Shown piece by piece: positions 1 through 5,811 of a stretch of DNA of 9,031 bases (positions are counted from its first letter, which is position 1; each line of letters opens with the position of its first letter). The notes beneath the pieces are model-generated. The model saw only the letters and a program-made list of their open reading frames with translations, did no database searches and was not told where the DNA came from. Source of the stretch: an uncultured Lachnospiraceae bacterium (GTDB lineage: Bacteria > Bacillota > Clostridia > Lachnospirales > Lachnospiraceae). The translations under genes and the position numbers were made by a program. The stretch lies in NCBI GenBank assembly GCA_945827765.1, contig CALZPS010000045.1, positions 1-9,031 on the forward strand. The letters run 5' to 3'.

Positions 1-83
1 TTATTTGTGCGACACTGGGAACACTTGGCGTACAGATTCTCATTCAGGCGGCGATCATTATAAAGAAAGTAAAAGAAATGTAA
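1..83 (+). CDS. C-terminal end of a membrane protein (partial)
   Basis: The frame starting at base 3 is open from the window edge to a TAA at 81-83 and encodes 26 residues: a mostly hydrophobic stretch (ICATLGTLGVQILIQAAIII) and then a basic tail, KKVKEM. A final membrane helix followed by a short positively charged cytoplasmic tail is a common ending for polytopic proteins of polysaccharide loci, such as flippases, polymerases or small membrane proteins. The visible part is too short to choose a family. The gene ends 55 bases before the next start and has the same orientation, so the two are probably in one operon. The overlapping frame from base 5 to 187 is rejected because its product is polar, has no family character and runs into the glycosyltransferase start. 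Confidence 0.45.
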   Translation, partial: ICATLGTLGVQILIQAAIIIKKVKEM

Positions 84-138
84 AACAAAACGGAACTTTT
101 GATGTCAGGATTGACAGTGACGGCAAGGAGAAGAAAAT

Positions 139-1092
139 ATGGAAGTATCGATTATTATTACGGTATACAATGAAGAAAAACACTTAAGAAGATGTATAGA
201 TAGTATCATCGCCCAGACAAGCCGGGAGTGGGAAATCATAGCAATTGACGACGCTTCGTCTGACGGCTCCATTGATATACTGAAAGAGTATGAGAAAAAG
301 ATAGGACCTCAGATGCGTTGGTACACACAAGAAAACAGAGGGGTATCAAAGACGCGGGAGAGGGGCGTGAAACTTTCGGATGCCAAATATGTGATGTTTG
401 TTGACAATGATGATTTTTTGGATAAAGATTATGTGGAGACATTTCTGAGAGAGATAAAAGCAGGCGGTTATGACTGCGTAGTAGGAGGATATCGGCGGGT
501 AAATGCAAAAAATAAAGAGTTTTATAAAAACACTCCGGTGACAGAGTGGCAGAAATATGCTATAATGATGCCATGGGGGCGGATTCTTCGCAGGGAATAT
601 ATTGTAGAAAACGATATCCGTTTTCTGGATTATCCACTGGGCGAGGACCTATATTTCAATATGCAGTTGTATCATAAGTCGTCTAAAGTCAAAAGAATCA
701 GTTATATCGGATATAACTGGTATTTGAATGATGAAAGCGTAAGCAGGACGACGCACAGAGGGTTGAAGAAGATTTGTGATGCCACCTACATGCTGGATAA
801 AGTGGATGAAGCGGCCGGGCATTCCAGAGCATTGGCACTTCAATACTGGTATGTGAAGTGGGTCGTATGGTATTTGGGATATTCGGGACGTAATGCTTCA
901 AAAGAGGATTTCTTATATGAGGCAGACCGGCTCTTCGGCTGGCTGGAGAAAAACGGGATCAGGAGCAGATTTCCGCTGATTTCAAAAGAAATCAAAGGGG
1001 AACCCCTTTTGTTCAGAATCATTATCATCGGATTTTTGTGCGTGAAGAAATTCCATCTGCTGAAATTGTTTGCAGCGGTGTACTGCAAATAG
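139..1092 (+). CDS. GT2-family glycosyltransferase
   Basis: This 317-residue protein is a cytoplasmic, probably membrane-associated transferase that adds a sugar from a nucleotide-sugar donor to a growing glycan. The GT-A fold begins at once with VSIIITVYNEE (residues 3-13). The nucleotide-binding acidic pair is in DDASSDGS (37-44). The metal-binding DXD motif is VDNDD (88-92), and GEDLYFN (168-174) carries the acidic pair expected near the catalytic base. Residues from about 280 on are basic and hydrophobic (FRIIIIGFLCVKKFH), consistent with membrane contact. Start choice: AAGGAG at 125-130 lies 8 bases before the ATG. Length and layout resemble EpsJ/WcaA-type transferases of exopolysaccharide clusters. 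The sugar and linkage cannot be read from sequence. The family call is secure and the specificity is unknown. Confidence 0.93.
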   Translation: MEVSIIITVYNEEKHLRRCIDSIIAQTSREWEIIAIDDASSDGSIDILKEYEKKIGPQMRWYTQENRGVSKTRERGVKLSDAKYVMFVDNDDFLDKDYVETFLREIKAGGYDCVVGGYRRVNAKNKEFYKNTPVTEWQKYAIMMPWGRILRREYIVENDIRFLDYPLGEDLYFNMQLYHKSSKVKRISYIGYNWYLNDESVSRTTHRGLKKICDATYMLDKVDEAAGHSRALALQYWYVKWVVWYLGYSGRNASKEDFLYEADRLFGWLEKNGIRSRFPLISKEIKGEPLLFRIIIIGFLCVKKFHLLKLFAAVYCK

Positions 1093-1120
1093 AGAAAGAA
1101 GGGTATGACTGTGTGGGTTT

Positions 1121-1164
1121 TCGTCGGTTTTCTGGAAAAGGAGAGCCGACGATTCATTCTTTTT
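1121..1164 (+). terminator. terminator-like hairpin after the GT2 gene
   Basis: TCGTCGG (1121-1127) pairs perfectly with CCGACGA (1146-1152). Inside it, TTTT (1128-1131) pairs with AAAA (1136-1139) around a CTGG loop, leaving GGAGAG as a bulge on the 3' side. The stem is followed by TTCATTCTTTTT, so the T tract is interrupted and starts 7-8 bases after the stem. This may be a weak or partial terminator separating the glycosyltransferase from the lysozyme operon. It could also be an RNA structure in a continuous transcript. No convincing promoter was seen between it and the next gene. Confidence 0.4.
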
Positions 1165-1183
1165 GCTACCAAAATAATGAAAG

Positions 1184-1191
1184 AGGAGGAG
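1184..1191 (+). promoter_or_regulatory. ribosome binding site deciding the GTG start of the lysozyme
   Basis: AGGAGG at 1184-1189 lies 8 bases before a GTG at 1198. The next in-frame ATG, at 1210, would be 20 bases away. The GTG start also gives a normal signal peptide with basic residues before the hydrophobic core. Confidence 0.85.
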
Positions 1192-1197
1192 TAATTT

Positions 1198-3006
1198 GTG
1201 AAAACACAAATGAGCAGAAAAGAAAAAGGGTTTTTAAAAAAGATAATCATGTTAGTATTAGTTTTGTCTGTTGTACTTGCGCAGCCGTTGTCTGTTTTTG
1301 CAGCGGCATCGGTTGGGAGTACAGATGAGGCAGAGTCTGACAATCAGGGAGAGTTGAAAGAAAACAGTTTCCGTTATTATGAAGGAGAATGGATGGTGGA
1401 AAGCAAGGTGCGTGCTTTTAGTAGAGAGGTTCCCAATCCCAATGCATGGAAGAAGATAGACGGTGTCTGCTACAACGGAGTTGGAGAGCCAGTGGAAGGG
1501 GCAGTTGCCAAAGCTATCGATGTCAGTGAGCATAACGGTAAGATTGACTGGGAACAGGTTAAAGCATCCGATGTGGATTTTGTGATATTGCGTGTGGGAT
1601 ATGGAAATGATGAAGAGAATCAGGATGATAAATATTGGAAATACAATGTCGAGGAATGCACGCGGCTGGAAATTCCATTTGGTGTTTATATTTATTCCTA
1701 TGCCACGAATACAACAGAGGCAAAAAGTGAGGCTGAACATGTACTGCGGTTGATTGAAGGGTACGAGCTGTCCTTCCCGGTTTACTATGATATCGAAGAC
1801 TCCAGCATTTTACGGCTTGGAAATGAGAAGTTAAAAGACAACGCAGTCACATTCTGCGATATTATACAGAAGGCCGGTTATGAAGTGGGTGTTTATGCTA
1901 ATCTGAATTGTTGGAATACTTATCTGACGGATGATGTATATAACAATTGGTACAGGTGGGTGGCTCAGTATAACAATCAATGTGACTATGAAGGTACATA
2001 TGAGATGTGGCAGGGCACTTCCGAGGGCAGCGTAGAAGGAATTAACGGAAATGTCGACATCGATTTTTATTATGGTGAGAAAGAGATAGCAAAACCATTT
2101 TTGAGTTACCGCACGCATGTGCAGAATATCGGCTGGACTGGCTGGAGTCAGGATGAGAGTGTCAGCGGCAGCATTGGTCAGGGGTTACGAATGGAGGCAC
2201 TGGATATCGCGCTTTCGAAAGGCGTGTATGATGGCGGAATATCATACCGTGCACATGTGCAGAATATCGGCTGGCAGTCATATCGCGAAAACGGGCAGAC
2301 GGCAGGCACAAGCGGACAGAGCCTGCGCGTGGAGGCAGTGCAGATCAAATTGACAGGAGAGATAGCAGAGTATTATGATGTCTACTATCGTGTACACGTA
2401 CAGAATTTTGGCTGGCTTGGATGGGCGAAAAATGATGAAGTGGCAGGTACGGCCAATTACGCATATCGGATGGAGGCTATCCAGATAAAACTGGTGAAAA
2501 AAGGGGAAGAGGCACCCGGACAAACCGGAAATTCTTCCCGCATCAACCATACGCAGGCAGCATATAGTGCCCATGTACAGAATATCGGTTGGCAGAAAAC
2601 ACGATACAATGGTGCAGCAGCAGGGACAAGCGGACAAAGTCTTCGTCTGGAAGGAATTAAAATATCTCTGTACCAGCCGGTGTACAGCGGAGGAATCGCA
2701 TACAGTACACATGTACAGAATATAGGCTGGCAATCAGAGGTATATGATGGAGCTGTGTCGGGAACGACCGGTCAGAGCCTGCGTCTGGAAGCTGTACGCA
2801 TTCGGCTGACAGGGGAAATGGCAGAGCATTATGATGTATATTATCGTGTACATATTCAAAATGAAGGCTGGATGGACTGGACAAAGAATGGAGAGCCGGC
2901 TGGAAGTGAAGGATACGCCTATCGGATGGAGGCATTGGAGATTAAGATTCTGCCGAAAGGTGACACATCCATTCAGACCGGCACTCATGCATTTATTTCA
3001 AAATAA
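1198..3006 (+). CDS. secreted GH25 lysozyme with six ChW repeats
   Basis: This is a 602-residue muramidase that cuts the MurNAc-GlcNAc bond of peptidoglycan outside the cell. Residues 1-36 form a signal peptide: a basic start, a hydrophobic core (IIMLVLVLSVVLAQ) and a cleavage site near SVFAA. Residues 37-103 are an unassigned linker. The GH25 domain spans about 104-293, with the first catalytic Asp in IDVSEHNG (D108), the catalytic pair in YYDIED (D198, E200) and the conserved closing NVDIDFYYG (285-293). Six ChW repeats follow from residue 302, each with HVQNIGW-like and GQSLRLEA-like halves; such repeats occur in clostridial cell-surface proteins and are thought to mediate wall binding or multi-enzyme assembly. 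No LPXTG anchor is visible. The start is GTG, chosen by its ribosome site. The LCP gene follows after 32 bases, suggesting a shared role in wall-glycan placement. Confidence 0.95.
   Translation: MKTQMSRKEKGFLKKIIMLVLVLSVVLAQPLSVFAAASVGSTDEAESDNQGELKENSFRYYEGEWMVESKVRAFSREVPNPNAWKKIDGVCYNGVGEPVEGAVAKAIDVSEHNGKIDWEQVKASDVDFVILRVGYGNDEENQDDKYWKYNVEECTRLEIPFGVYIYSYATNTTEAKSEAEHVLRLIEGYELSFPVYYDIEDSSILRLGNEKLKDNAVTFCDIIQKAGYEVGVYANLNCWNTYLTDDVYNNWYRWVAQYNNQCDYEGTYEMWQGTSEGSVEGINGNVDIDFYYGEKEIAKPFLSYRTHVQNIGWTGWSQDESVSGSIGQGLRMEALDIALSKGVYDGGISYRAHVQNIGWQSYRENGQTAGTSGQSLRVEAVQIKLTGEIAEYYDVYYRVHVQNFGWLGWAKNDEVAGTANYAYRMEAIQIKLVKKGEEAPGQTGNSSRINHTQAAYSAHVQNIGWQKTRYNGAAAGTSGQSLRLEGIKISLYQPVYSGGIAYSTHVQNIGWQSEVYDGAVSGTTGQSLRLEAVRIRLTGEMAEHYDVYYRVHIQNEGWMDWTKNGEPAGSEGYAYRMEALEIKILPKGDTSIQTGTHAFISK
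2101..3003 (+). repeat. two tandem three-ChW units with an exact 456-base period
   Basis: Six ChW repeats begin near 2101, 2236, 2380, 2557, 2692 and 2836. They form two groups of three, A-B-C A-B-C. Equivalent tyrosine codons lie at 2107/2563, 2245/2701 and 2386/2842, and each pair is exactly 456 bases (152 codons) apart. The linkers are also shared: VYDGGISY matches VYSGGIAY, and LTGEIAEYYDVYYRVHVQN matches LTGEMAEHYDVYYRVHIQN. This shows an in-frame duplication of a three-repeat block with no net insertion or deletion since. The DNA copies have diverged clearly, so the event is not recent. Confidence 0.88.
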
Positions 3007-3022
3007 GTGTGAAAGAAAGTCC

Positions 3023-3030
3023 GGAGGGAG
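3023..3030 (+). promoter_or_regulatory. ribosome binding site deciding the LCP start
   Basis: GGAGGGAG lies 8 bases before the ATG at 3039. A GTG at 3009 is in frame 10 codons earlier but has no ribosome site of its own, and starting there would place this motif inside the coding region. Confidence 0.8.
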
Positions 3031-3038
3031 AATTACGA

Positions 3039-4592
3039 ATGAAAAGAGAAAGTCAAAAATCAACCCAGACAACAAAACAGAAGAAAAATCGTGACCGGGG
3101 CAGTCAACGTGTAGCGGCGCGTAAAAATAGTAAAAACAAGAATGCAGACAAGAAAATCAGCCGCAGTATTGGACTGGGTATGGCATTGTTTGAACTGATA
3201 TCCAGTGTTGTGTTTGTGGTATCTTTGCTGTTTTTGAATATGCTGCCCGTAAAATATCTGGCAGTGTTATCCGGCGTGTTATGGATTGTATTTTTGCTGC
3301 TTTTGCTGAGCGAGCTGAAAGCAAAAAAATATGCTATAACTAGCAAAATCATCAGTGTGCTGATGTCGGCGTTGTTGCTGTTTGGCTCATATTATGTGGC
3401 GAAGACCAGTAGTACGATTGAGAATATCAGCGGCGGGGATAAAAAGGTTGATAAAATGGTCGTGGCAGTTTTGGCGGATAATCCCGCAGAAACGATAGAA
3501 GATGCGGCAGATTATAGTTTTGGTGTACAGTACGTGATTAAGGGTGATGAGGTTAGAGGTATTATTTCTGAGATTAATAGTAAACTGAACACAGAAATTC
3601 CGCTCGTCGAATACGATGGTCTCAGTGAACAGGCGGCAGCTCTGCATGATGGCGAGGTGGATGCTATTATTTACAACGACGCGTATACGGCGATTCTGGA
3701 AGAGGCATTTGAAGGATATTCGGACAGTATAAAAATCATCTACTCCCATGAGGTGGAGAGTGAGATAAAAAATATTGCGATTGATGTCAAGGTAAAAGAA
3801 GAGGCGTTTGTAGTTTATATCAGCGGAATTGATGTATACGGGGCAATTGAGACGAACAGCCGGAGTGATGTGAATATTCTGGCGGTGGTGAACCCTACCA
3901 CACATCAGATACTGCTGGTGACGACTCCGCGGGATTATTATGTGACATTTCCGGGAGTGACAGGTGGAGCAAGAGACAAGCTGACTCATGCCGGTATCTA
4001 TGGTGTGGATACTTCTATGGCGACATTGGGGGAACTTTATGACACGGAGATACAATTTTATGCAAGAGTGAATTTTACATCACTGATACAAATGGTGGAT
4101 GCGCTGGGCGGCGTAGATGTCTATTCTGAATTGGCATTTACGACCTCGTCGGATTCGGGGATGGTGATGAATGTATCACAGGGTTATAATCATTTTAACG
4201 GACAGCAGGCATTGGCATTCTCCAGAGAGCGGCAGAATCTGGCGAGCGGTGATTATCAGCGCGGAAAAAACCAGCAGGCAGTCATCACGGCAATGATTCA
4301 GAAAGCAATCTCTCCTGCAATATTGGCAGGGGCGAACGGCATTCTGGAAAGTGTCAGCGGCAACGTGGATACGAATATGAGTGCAGAACAGATTCAGAGC
4401 CTGATTAAAAGTCAACTGGAGACTGGCAAAGGATGGAATATTACTTCCGTGGCGGCGGAAGGAACCGGAGACATGCAATACTGTTATTCCTACTCCGGTG
4501 CGCCGTTGTCTGTGTCATGGCCGAATGAGGATTCTGTTGCGGCTATCAGGGAGCAGATTGCAGCTGTAAAACGTGGCGATATTTTACAATAG
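3039..4592 (+). CDS. LytR-CpsA-Psr (LCP) family glycan ligase
   Basis: This 517-residue membrane protein should transfer a lipid-pyrophosphate-linked glycan onto peptidoglycan. A very basic cytoplasmic head (residues 1-43) is followed by three predicted membrane helices (about 45-68, 71-91, 103-121), which place the rest outside. Residues about 138-250 form an extra domain (MVVAVLADNPAE, then LHDGEVDAIIYND) that looks like half of a solute-binding fold; this resemblance is inference. The LCP catalytic domain starts near 257. Expected pyrophosphate- and metal-binding residues are present: SRSD (274-277), TPRDYY (296-301), RDKLTHAG (312-319) and SRER with D405, R408 and Q412-Q413 (395-413). Wall-ligase LCP proteins usually carry one helix, while streptococcal CpsA-type members carry three, so this layout is CpsA-like. 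The gene sits between the lysozyme and the acyltransferase, 32 bases from each. Confidence 0.93.
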   Translation: MKRESQKSTQTTKQKKNRDRGSQRVAARKNSKNKNADKKISRSIGLGMALFELISSVVFVVSLLFLNMLPVKYLAVLSGVLWIVFLLLLLSELKAKKYAITSKIISVLMSALLLFGSYYVAKTSSTIENISGGDKKVDKMVVAVLADNPAETIEDAADYSFGVQYVIKGDEVRGIISEINSKLNTEIPLVEYDGLSEQAAALHDGEVDAIIYNDAYTAILEEAFEGYSDSIKIIYSHEVESEIKNIAIDVKVKEEAFVVYISGIDVYGAIETNSRSDVNILAVVNPTTHQILLVTTPRDYYVTFPGVTGGARDKLTHAGIYGVDTSMATLGELYDTEIQFYARVNFTSLIQMVDALGGVDVYSELAFTTSSDSGMVMNVSQGYNHFNGQQALAFSRERQNLASGDYQRGKNQQAVITAMIQKAISPAILAGANGILESVSGNVDTNMSAEQIQSLIKSQLETGKGWNITSVAAEGTGDMQYCYSYSGAPLSVSWPNEDSVAAIREQIAAVKRGDILQ

Positions 4593-4612
4593 ATACAGCG
4601 GTAAAATAACGA

Positions 4613-4617
4613 AGGAG
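4613..4617 (+). promoter_or_regulatory. ribosome binding site deciding the GTG start of the acyltransferase
   Basis: AGGAG at 4613-4617 lies 7 bases before a GTG at 4625. The reading frame from this GTG gives NKRIDYFDIAKG, the typical first residues of this acyltransferase family. The first in-frame ATG, at 4670, would remove that motif. Confidence 0.85.
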
Positions 4618-4624
4618 AAGAAAC

Positions 4625-5647
4625 GTGAATAAAAGAATCGACTATTTTGATATAGCCAAGGGAATAGCGATGTTATGTATCATAGCAGGTCATCTGGGAA
4701 ATGACATGGCAAACAATTTTGTGTTCACTTTTCATGTACCGATTTTTTTTCTGATCAGCGGATATTTTTTGAATGACCGTCTGGCGGTAAAAGAATTTGC
4801 CAAGCAGAAAGCAAAGCAGATGATGATTCCTTACGTGATTACGTGGGGATTCATTGCAGCCGGAGCAGTGATTTTTATCGCTGTCTGGCTGCATAATATA
4901 GATGATGTCCTTTTTACCGTTCTGAATCAGGTTTTGTCCGGATTATACGGAAGTGGTTCAGGCATACATGACATTAATGTTGATGGGAGAATCTATATAT
5001 CGTCAATCGGGGCAATCTGGTTTTTGCCGGCACTCTTTTTTGCACTTGTGATTGTGCGGTATTTTATGAATCGGAAATACGGAGGCGTGTGGATTTTTTT
5101 CATTGCCTTACTTGGATATGAGAGTGGCAAGGCGGCATGGATGCCTCTTAGCGTACAGTCAGGAATGGTGGCCTCAAGTTTTGTATATCTGGGGATGCTT
5201 GCCCACAAATATGAAGTGATGGAAAAGAAACTGCCAAGGGAAATGAAGACTGGTATCGCAGTACTCTGGATCTTTTGTATTTTGTTCTGTGGCAAGTTAT
5301 ATCTGGTCGAAAATATGTTCGCTAACGGGATCGTGGATTATGCAGGAGCACTTGCAGGCAGCTATATCGTGGTTTGTTTTTCGCGTTGGTTAGAGCAAAA
5401 GACAGCTTATATTGCTAAAATATTGCGTTTTTTGGGGCAAAATACATTGATTATGTTATGCGTACATACAATTGAATTGAAAGTAATGCCGTGGGATATG
5501 CTGTTAAGCAGATTTGTACAGCATGGGATGCCGGCTTTTGTGACATATCTGTCTGCAAAAATCATTTTCTGTACAATTGTGACAGTTTTTGTTGTGCAGA
5601 TAAAGAAACTGGTATATAAATTGAGGACGGAAAGCAGCAATATTTGA
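4625..5647 (+). CDS. acyltransferase family 3 membrane protein, sugar O-acetyltransferase type
   Basis: This 340-residue integral membrane protein has about ten hydrophobic segments and is likely to move acetyl (or another acyl) groups onto sugars of the glycan. The N-terminus is diagnostic: RIDYFDIAKGIAMLCIIAGH (residues 4-23) with H23, then FTFHVPIFFLISGYF (34-48) with H37. These match the Acyltransferase_3 family and are especially like the NolL-type fucose 4-O-acetyltransferase group (COG3594). IGAIWFLPALFFALV, in the middle of the protein, is also typical. The length is normal for stand-alone members without an extracytoplasmic SGNH domain. It is the last gene of the left-hand operon, and its TGA stop lies within the -35 box of the next promoter. 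The acceptor sugar and acyl group are unknown; position suggests decoration of the glycan handled by the adjacent LCP protein. Confidence 0.9.
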   Translation: MNKRIDYFDIAKGIAMLCIIAGHLGNDMANNFVFTFHVPIFFLISGYFLNDRLAVKEFAKQKAKQMMIPYVITWGFIAAGAVIFIAVWLHNIDDVLFTVLNQVLSGLYGSGSGIHDINVDGRIYISSIGAIWFLPALFFALVIVRYFMNRKYGGVWIFFIALLGYESGKAAWMPLSVQSGMVASSFVYLGMLAHKYEVMEKKLPREMKTGIAVLWIFCILFCGKLYLVENMFANGIVDYAGALAGSYIVVCFSRWLEQKTAYIAKILRFLGQNTLIMLCVHTIELKVMPWDMLLSRFVQHGMPAFVTYLSAKIIFCTIVTVFVVQIKKLVYKLRTESSNI

Positions 5648-5672
5648 CAAGGCGTATCTCTTTTGATATAAT
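5644..5672 (+). promoter_or_regulatory. perfect consensus sigma-A promoter for the ABC transporter operon
   Basis: TTGACA (5644-5649) and TATAAT (5667-5672) are both exact consensus hexamers separated by the optimal 17 bases. The -35 box shares its TTGA with the end of the acyltransferase gene (TGA at 5645-5647). The expected transcription start is near 5678-5680, giving a leader of about 130 bases before the permease ATG. There is no TG extension just before the -10 box. An unaided promoter like this should be strong, which makes the structured leader below it notable. Confidence 0.85.
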
Positions 5673-5700
5673 CATCCTAATGATGGGGATAATAGGATGA
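5672..5700. promoter_or_regulatory. 8-bp inverted repeat at the transcription start, possible operator
   Basis: TCATCCTA (5672-5679) and TAGGATGA (5693-5700) are perfect inverted copies around a 13-base spacer. The left arm begins on the last base of the -10 box and ends at the expected transcription start, so the symmetry is mostly in DNA that would not be transcribed as a full hairpin. That placement suits a repressor site. No regulator gene is in the window, and the match could be chance in a T/A-rich spacer. Confidence 0.4.
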
Positions 5701-5735
5701 GTTGTAAAATTATGGTGTGGATAATAAGTTGGTAA
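5697..5735 (+). CDS. possible 12-residue leader peptide (speculative)
   Basis: ATG at 5697 opens a short frame encoding MSCKIMVWIISW and closes with TAA at 5733-5735. GGGGA at 5685-5689 lies 7 bases upstream as a poor ribosome site. Two of the twelve codons are Trp. The stop codon overlaps the last base of the 5' arm (5726-5733) of the terminator-like hairpin, so a ribosome pausing here could affect folding. An ORF this short can easily arise by chance, and nothing else supports translation. Confidence 0.15.
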   Translation: MSCKIMVWIISW

Positions 5736-5779
5736 CAGTGGTTGGTATATCAGTATCAGTCGAAAAACCAACTTTTTTT
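5726..5779 (+). terminator. leader hairpin with T-run, possible attenuator
   Basis: AAGTTGGT (5726-5733) pairs perfectly with ACCAACTT (5767-5774), and seven T follow from 5773 to 5779. A second copy, GGTTGGT (5740-5746), can pair with the same 3' arm (ACCAACT, one G-T pair), so two stems compete for one partner. A direct repeat ATCAGT-ATCAGT (5749-5760) sits in the loop. The element lies downstream of the promoter and upstream of the ribosome site at 5796. It could stop read-through from the left operon and also attenuate the new transcript. The loops are long (33 or 20 bases), so the terminator would be moderate in strength. Confidence 0.5.
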
Positions 5780-5811
5780 AAAGAGAACCGAAAAGAGGAG
5801 GAAGTTGTAAG

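Noticed and set aside
111..116. TTGACA resembling a -35 box before the GT2 gene
   Set aside because: At 16-18 bases downstream there is only an A-rich stretch with no good -10 box, and it would overlap the start codon at 139.
5..187. 60-codon open frame at the left edge
   Set aside because: It is polar and of unfamiliar composition, and it overlaps the well-supported GT2 start. The frame from base 3, ending in a hydrophobic segment at 83, is more credible.
1038..1328. Open frame across the GT2-lysozyme junction
   Set aside because: It overlaps the GT2 end and the lysozyme signal peptide in another frame, has no ribosome site, and shows no recognisable domain.
840..1343. 167-codon open frame on the minus strand
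   Set aside because: It is antisense to two well-supported genes and spans their junction. The product is low in complexity with no motif, which fits a shadow frame.
2117..2353. Open frame inside the ChW repeat region with internal repetition
   Set aside because: The repetition only mirrors the repeated DNA of the real gene read in another frame.
3009..3038. Ten-codon N-terminal extension of the LCP protein from a GTG at 3009
   Set aside because: There is no ribosome site before it, and GGAGGGAG at 3023-3030 is correctly placed for the ATG at 3039.
3387..4055. 222-codon open frame on the minus strand opposite the LCP gene
   Set aside because: The LCP protein on the + strand has clear catalytic motifs throughout this stretch. 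The antisense product has no recognisable domain or ribosome site.
5749..5760. ATCAGT direct repeat as a possible protein binding site
   Set aside because: Two six-base copies in a T/A-rich loop are too short to support a separate call; noted only as part of the leader hairpin.
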